A DNA stretch of 64,000 nt from Achatina immaculata (taxonomy: Eukaryota; Mollusca; Gastropoda; Stylommatophora; Achatinidae). The translations under genes and the position numbers were made by a program. The notes under the pieces are model-generated. The model ran no database searches. It was given only the letters and a program-made list of their open reading frames with translations, and was not told the DNA's origin. This document shows, piece by piece, positions 59,101-64,000 of the stretch (its first letter is position 1; each line of letters starts with the position of its first letter). The stretch spans positions 17,904,196-17,968,195 of the forward strand of contig CM019721.1 of NCBI GenBank assembly GCA_009760885.1, read 5' to 3'.

Positions 59101-60830
59101 TTTGTACCACATATGCTGTAACCATAGAAACAGTACACATTGTAAGTAAGAATACTTCCAATGCTGACCACGGAGGGTTATACATATAATAACCCATGTG
59201 CAGAATTTTATTATTCACATAGGACATAGCTAAGAAGAGTAGACTGTGCACAGATCAGTGTGATGCATTATGATAAAATGTGATGCAATTCCATAAAATG
59301 AATTTTCTGCTAATGTGGTACACATGTACAAACCATAAATAGAATTTACCAGGGGTGAGTTAACTCTTTTACTCCAGAGCAACATTAGCAGTTTTCATAA
59401 GATCTTGCACACTTGTGCAAATTAATGCTCAGAGTGATATTTAGGCAAGTCTAAATAAAAAAAAAAATGAAAAGTAGCAAAATGTCTAGCTCAACCCATA
59501 TTTTTAAATTCCAGTGTTAACTTCCTTCTTGCAATTTCTTATCAAATTTTCTTCTGCCACAGCGTGGAAAATAACTTAGGAGTGAAAGGGTTAACAATTT
59601 CTTTTTAGATCTGAGATACTGTGCATAAAGTGAATTTAAAATATAATTTTCAAGCAACATAACTAGTAAGAACCGGTAGGAATTACTAAGTCAGAAGGTG
59701 AGAATTACTTTTGTGTACTTGTTATTTTTTGTGCAAAACATTCCAGAAAGAGCAACCCATTTTTCTGAGGTGCATAACTGTAGCAAATGAATATGTTTTA
59801 ACATTCTTGTAGTCATTTCTAACTATTAAGCCTAATTTTTTTTTTAAGCGTCAAGCTATTTCTGTTACAAAACATTTGCCTGTCGCTTTCTATCCTGACT
59901 TTATAACATCATAACTATGGGAGGTAATTTATTTAGAAAATGTCTTCTGTAATGACTCTCATAAAGATGAGACAACTGACTGAATTTGATGAAAATGTCT
60001 GAATGCTAAAATGGAAATTAATCAACAATTCGTCATCATATTCAAGCACATTCTACTCTGCTCCCAGTCACTGCATACACTAGCGAGAAGTATTTCTTAA
60101 TGAAACAGAAGTTGAGATCTGTTATGACTGGCATTCGGCACTCTATTCACAAAGAAAAGCTAATGATCACAGAAATAACCTGTTTATTTAGCACAGTCTC
60201 AGCAGTTTAAAATCACAGAACCTGTTTCATTATTCTGCCTCTTATATCTTTTAATTATTTTTATGTCTGTAAGATGTTGACTTCCATATCTTTGATTTCA
60301 AGCTTTCTTCTGTATGATAAATCTTGAAAAAAAAAATAGAAAAAAAATAATGTTACTGACATGTCTGGATAGCAACTCACACATCAGTAACTGGAAAAAT
60401 TCTACTGGTTATTTAATGTCCCATTAATAAGTTCATTTGTTCATCTACATACCATTTTTAGCTCTGGCCATTTCCCATACGATGACATTAGCTGTTTCCT
60501 TTCATAACGATGAAACAGTAGACACTCATGAAAAGTATAAAAAAAAGATTTATGTGAAAACTTCGAAATCTAACACTAACCACTTATCAAAAACACTGGG
60601 TACATAGGGAAGGTGCAGGAAAAGAAACACAGCAAAAAGTATTTGGTACTCTCAGCTTTCTTACTTTGTTGACACTCATCCATAAATTAGTTCAGTATCC
60701 CTGGATTAGTGTTTGTAGATCATGTCACTAAACAACTTTTGCTATGTGCACTTTCAAAATAAATGTGCCATATTTGTCTCTTCAGAATGATAAACTTATC
60801 ACCAGATGTGTATCACAGATCACAAGCTGT
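53160..60830. other. AT-rich, transposon-poor stretch
   Basis: Over 7.6 kb without a supported ORF, tandem array or recognised mobile element; only short (TA)n (54219-54229) and A/T runs. It lies 3' of the EF-hand gene and could in part be its 3' UTR, but no polyadenylation site is decisive. Confidence 0.5.
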
Positions 60831-60991
60831 TTATTTCTTCTTGCCGTCCTTGGAAGAAGACTTGGATGATTTTGGAGTCTGCTTGCTGGATGCTGAAGAG
60901 GTCGATGAGGATGCAGATGAGGAGGATGGCGCTTGCTTGCCACTGATGCCGCCAACGCCACCTCCTAAGCCACCCAAAAGTTTCTGGAACT
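60831..60991 (-). CDS. EF-hand (calmodulin-like) protein, terminal coding exon with G- and S/K-rich tail
   Basis: The minus-strand acceptor CCCTTTCAG is at 60992. The exon completes the second EF loop (E-F after DYE) and then encodes LLGGLGGGVGGISGKQAP, a Ser-rich run and a basic SKSSSKDGKKK ending at TAA (60831-60833). The phase matches the 1499-bp intron upstream (60992-62490). The tail, about 50 residues, is absent from calmodulin itself; the Ser/Lys end may be a phosphorylation or localisation segment, which is inference. The 3' UTR would run leftward from 60830; its end is not evident. Confidence 0.88.
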
Positions 60992-61074
60992 CTGAAAGGG
61001 ATAATCAGTTTGATTTCTGCATTATTCAGAAACTACACTCTTCAATCTGAGCTCTTAAAACATAACGGGAGTGA

Positions 61075-61415
61075 AAATGCTGTCTGACGAGGCAATCAGC
61101 GACCCATAGCTGATATGTTAGCATCAGGGTTAGCAAACCACAGCTGACCAATACATGTCCCACCTCTCCATTGGTACCCCCAGTAACATGCCTAGCCTGG
61201 CTAATGGGGCAGGGATCGCCAGAGTCCCCATGGTGGCGGAGTCCGCTAAAGAAGCATTGCACACACCCCTGCTTTTTAGCTGTACTCCAGGACTGAAAAA
61301 GTAGCCGCCATAACCTGCTCTAATGCCAGTATGATGCTGTAGTCCAACACCTCTACAGCATCGGCTGCAAACACCAACTTGTAGTTAGATAGCACAAGAC
61401 AAGACAAGATTAAAG
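61075..61415 (-). mobile_element. Element R copy with (CTTGT)n head
   Basis: Minus strand: CTTGTCTTGTCTTGTGC at the 5' side, ACTACAAGTTGGTGTTTGCA, GGAGTACAGCTAAAAAGCAG, CCACCATGGGGACTCTGGCG and GCATGTTACTGGGGGTACCA. It then ends with one 34-bp tail unit (CTAACCCTGATGCTAACATA) and GGGTCGCTGATTGCC. In the last intron of the EF-hand gene. Confidence 0.88.
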
Positions 61416-61639
61416 CATAACCTATTCCAGATGACACTCGGTCTGGACCAAATGAAGTAAAACTTTCTATGGTTATAAAACTTATAATCTGCTTTATAAG
61501 TCAGCTGTTTTAAAATGTTTTCACTCATGTATTTCTAATGTCTAATTCTCTCATGCACCACTAGTGTTAATTTTTCCCCCCCCTCTCAGATTAAATTAAT
61601 ATTTTCTTACTGTTTCATATGTATTGAACAACGCAGAGA

Positions 61640-61930
61640 TAAGGCAGGATAGTGAACAACAACCTGTCTCATGGGTGATCAGAAAAAGAAGATGGACATA
61701 TGTCGGTCGCGTGATGAGAAGAAACAAACAGAATCCCAAAATAAGCTATCAAGTGGAACACAACAGGCTGAGGAAAAAGAGGTTGACCATGTGAAACTCT
61801 GAAGAGGACACTTAAGAGAGGCCAAGTTAGAAGGCATAAAATCCCTTGATGATGTTGAAAAGCTAGTCGAAAACAGGAAAACCTGGTGAACTACCACGTG
61901 AGCCCTGCCTGACGTTTAAGGATGCAAGAT
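61640..61930 (+). mobile_element. LINE-E 3' fragment
   Basis: CAACCTGTCTCATGGGTGAT, IRKRRWTYVGRVMRRNK, then GCATAAAATCCCTTGATGAT and CCTGACGTTTAAGGATGCAA. In the last intron of the EF-hand gene. Confidence 0.85.
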
Positions 61931-62490
61931 ACAATTAAAGTGAACAATTATGTCAATATCAGTGAACAAATTGGCAGAAAGATGACTGAGTTTGATTGAT
62001 GATACACTCATCAAGGCTAGCAGATCAAAACAGTATTACAGTTTGATCAACATTGTAGGAACTGATATGCTTTCCTTGGTGGTGGATGCTACAAAAAGTA
62101 TTTCTGTGATCTGCTTTAGGGACTGAGTAAAGGTATTCCTTTCTGTTTGATCTCATTTGATTTTCATCATGGCATCAAACTCTTTGAACTCACACTCCTA
62201 ATTTCTGAGAAAATCGACAACAAATAGTAAAATCAAATGAACTTTCATATCTCTCAGTTTAAAACATTGAATATATCAGTATGTAGGTTTTCAGTGTGAA
62301 ACTGTGATGGCTGTGAATTATAGTTAAAAAAATTTTCATAAAAAGTGCAGCATTTTTGGTTTTTGATTTTCATGCCATTCACTGATTGGCACTGTGGCTA
62401 CAGCTCATGCAGTGTTATACATACATATCAACATGTAATATTTTATATGGCGAGTACAAGGAGAAAAAAAAACACTTAAAGATTACAAAC

Positions 62491-62638
62491 CTTCATAATC
62501 TATCAAACCATCCCCATTTAAGTCAGCAAGTTGGAACATCTCTCTCACATCCTCCTCCTCAAGGTTCTCTCCCAGCCTCTTCATGATGTACCTCAGCTCG
62601 TGCTGGTCTATGTAGCCATTGCCATCCATGTCGAACAC
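62491..62638 (-). CDS. EF-hand (calmodulin-like) protein, penultimate coding exon
   Basis: Read on the minus strand, the exon follows the acceptor TTTCACCTGCAG and ends GAAG|GTTTGT. It encodes 49 residues with two EF-hand loops: DMDGNGYIDQHE (ligands at positions 1, 3, 5, 7, 9 and 12 all suitable), then DLNGDGLIDYE, whose twelfth residue, Glu, is completed by the next exon. The LRYIMKRLGENLEEEDVREMFQLAD linker has the heptad pattern of calmodulin's C-lobe. So this is the C-terminal lobe of a calmodulin/troponin-C superfamily calcium sensor. The N-terminal half must lie beyond the right edge. Which subfamily it belongs to cannot be told from here. Confidence 0.9.
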
Positions 62639-62669
62639 CTGCAGGTGAAAAATATCACTTTGGTCATAC

Positions 62670-63110
62670 AGGAGCAGACAGAACTACAAAAATAAGATTT
62701 TTAAGGGCATGAATCTTTCCCATCGCAACATATGCCTGTGAGACCTGGACACTTAACAAAACAGCTGAGAAACACATAAATGCTTTTGAATGTAAATGCT
62801 ACAGAAGAGTTCTTCAAATGTCATGGACACAAAAAAGAACAAATATATCCATACTACAAGAACTTAATACTGAAGAAGGCTGGGTAAGATTAAACAGAGA
62901 AAATGTAAATATTTTGGACATATTAAATAATTTACAGAAGACAGTCTTGGAAGGGTACATAAAAAGAAAGAGGAGGATGAAGGCTGGAAGACATCATGAT
63001 TATCTGCAAATGAATGCATCAGCAGCAGGGCATCTTGCTTACAACTGAGAGGCCTACAGGAGAGCTGTTAGGGAGGCAAAGTTCTGCAAGGGATATGCAA
63101 ATGCCATCAT
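62670..63110 (+). mobile_element. LINE-B fragment
   Basis: ETWTLNKTAEKHINAFECKC, FFKCHGHKKEQIYPYYKN frame-shifted block, GYIKRKRRMKAG, DYLQMNASAAGHLAYN and the CAAGGGATATGCAAATGC end. It starts about 30 bp upstream (gene sense) of the EF-hand exon acceptor. Confidence 0.87.
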
Positions 63111-63885
63111 ACTCTCAGAGTCAGCTGCAAGTGATGTTTTAACACTGCTCCTTCCTTTCTTTGAGCTGTGAACTTGTTTTAAAGGAGTATGGTAAAAGTC
63201 ATGCAATTCCTAAAACTGCCTGAGAGATAAGAGGATGACTGCATCCTAAAGAGGATGATGATGATGATGCATCATAAGATAGCAGTCTTATCCTTTCTCA
63301 GTGATCTTTGTTCATTCTTAACTTTCCTTCCTTCACCCCTCCCCATATTGCCTTCTCACTTTTCTTACATGACTCATTTGGGTGGCTTTTGTTTAGGCCA
63401 TAGTTATCCAATGGGAGCAAGTTGGGACTATCTGGGGCATGGTGCCATGCTGTTTACCATCTGGTACTATTCCTTATCATTCTTTTATTGCATTTCTCAG
63501 CCACTCACCTGCTTCCACTTTGTGCTTACCTAAATTTATCTGGATGAATTTTGTCCCCATCTTTCTTACAAGGACGATACCAAGGAAAGGTTAAGTGTTT
63601 AATTTTTCATTTTCATGTTTTACATGTGTTGTTTTTCTGTGTGGTCCTTGTAAGAGGCTTTTGCCAAAATATTGGATTGCTGTATGCTCTTCATTTATAC
63701 ATGTTCATCTTACTTTCTGCCATTCTTGCTTCTGCTCACTTTCATTACTCCTGTCTTTTGTAAACCTGAACCATACAGCTCTGCCTACTTTTATTACTAG
63801 AACCAGCTTTGTTGTAGTCATCATTACTCTTATCTCTCAGGCATTTTTTTAGGAATTCCATGACTTTTTTCCTTAATGATTTTCA
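63110..63885. other. Unassigned intron or flanking sequence
   Basis: A (GAT)n run at 63255-63269; otherwise nothing supported. Probably intron of the EF-hand gene. Confidence 0.4.
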
Positions 63886-63889
63886 TGTG

Positions 63890-64000
63890 CCTCATTCATT
63901 TATTCATTTGCATGTCCCTTGTGGAACTTTGCCTCCCTAACAGCACTCCTGTAGGCCTCTTAGTTGTAAGCAAGATGCCCTGCTGATGATGTACCATTTG
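63890..64000 (-). mobile_element. LINE-B 3' end, cut by the window edge
   Basis: ATTTGCATGTCCCTTGTGGA, CCTCCCTAACAGCACTCCTG and AGCAAGATGCCCTGCTGATG, the reverse of the conserved LINE-B end. Confidence 0.85.

Noticed and set aside
61026..61262. Small protein with a HHHGD-P-C-P motif, seen in several places
   Set aside because: The same frame appears in each element R copy, with stops and frameshifts between copies; probably not a protein.

Overview
The window is animal nuclear DNA with spliced genes, long introns and a heavy load of decayed transposons and tandem repeats. The mix of Penelope-like elements, several LINE families, tRNA-headed SINEs and Tc1/mariner copies fits an invertebrate. 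A mollusc or other lophotrochozoan is my guess; the sequence alone does not settle it.

Two host genes can be supported. The first is a nine-exon gene on the + strand (19789-43663). Its splice phases all agree and it yields a 420-residue secreted GDA1/CD39-family nucleoside di/triphosphatase, closest in layout to ENTPD5/6. The second lies on the - strand and runs off the right edge. Its last two coding exons (62491-62638 and 60831-60991) encode a pair of canonical EF-hands followed by a Gly-rich then Ser/Lys-rich tail, so it is a calmodulin-like calcium-binding protein whose 5' part is outside the window.

Region by region: 1-19700 is intergenic and almost wholly repetitive (minisatellites, GA/GAA tracts, LINE 3' ends, a mariner remnant, a 54-bp array, a (CTTGT)n-headed element). 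19.8-43.7 kb is the ENTPD gene; its introns hold a Tc1-like element, LINE and SINE fragments, a 0.9 kb purine tract next to exon 7 and a Penelope 3' end. 43.9-45.3 kb is a Penelope-like element with a GIY-YIG endonuclease domain. 45.4-49.4 kb is SINE/LINE debris. 49.4-60.8 kb is AT-rich, much poorer in recognisable transposons, and contains no gene I can support. 60.8-64 kb is the EF-hand gene.

I use private labels for repeat families that recur in the window. LINE-A has a conserved 3' coding end with a (GA)n tail. LINE-B ends in a Gly/Arg-rich block followed by a (TGAC)n-like tail. LINE-C, D, E, F, G and H are other non-LTR fragments. SINE-T1, T2 and T3 have tRNA-like heads. Element R is an unclassified repeat with a microsatellite head and a 34-bp minisatellite tail. 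The most interesting non-gene signals are a hammerhead-ribozyme-like motif shared by three Penelope copies, the structure of element R, and several insertions that split tandem arrays, some with exact target-site duplications.
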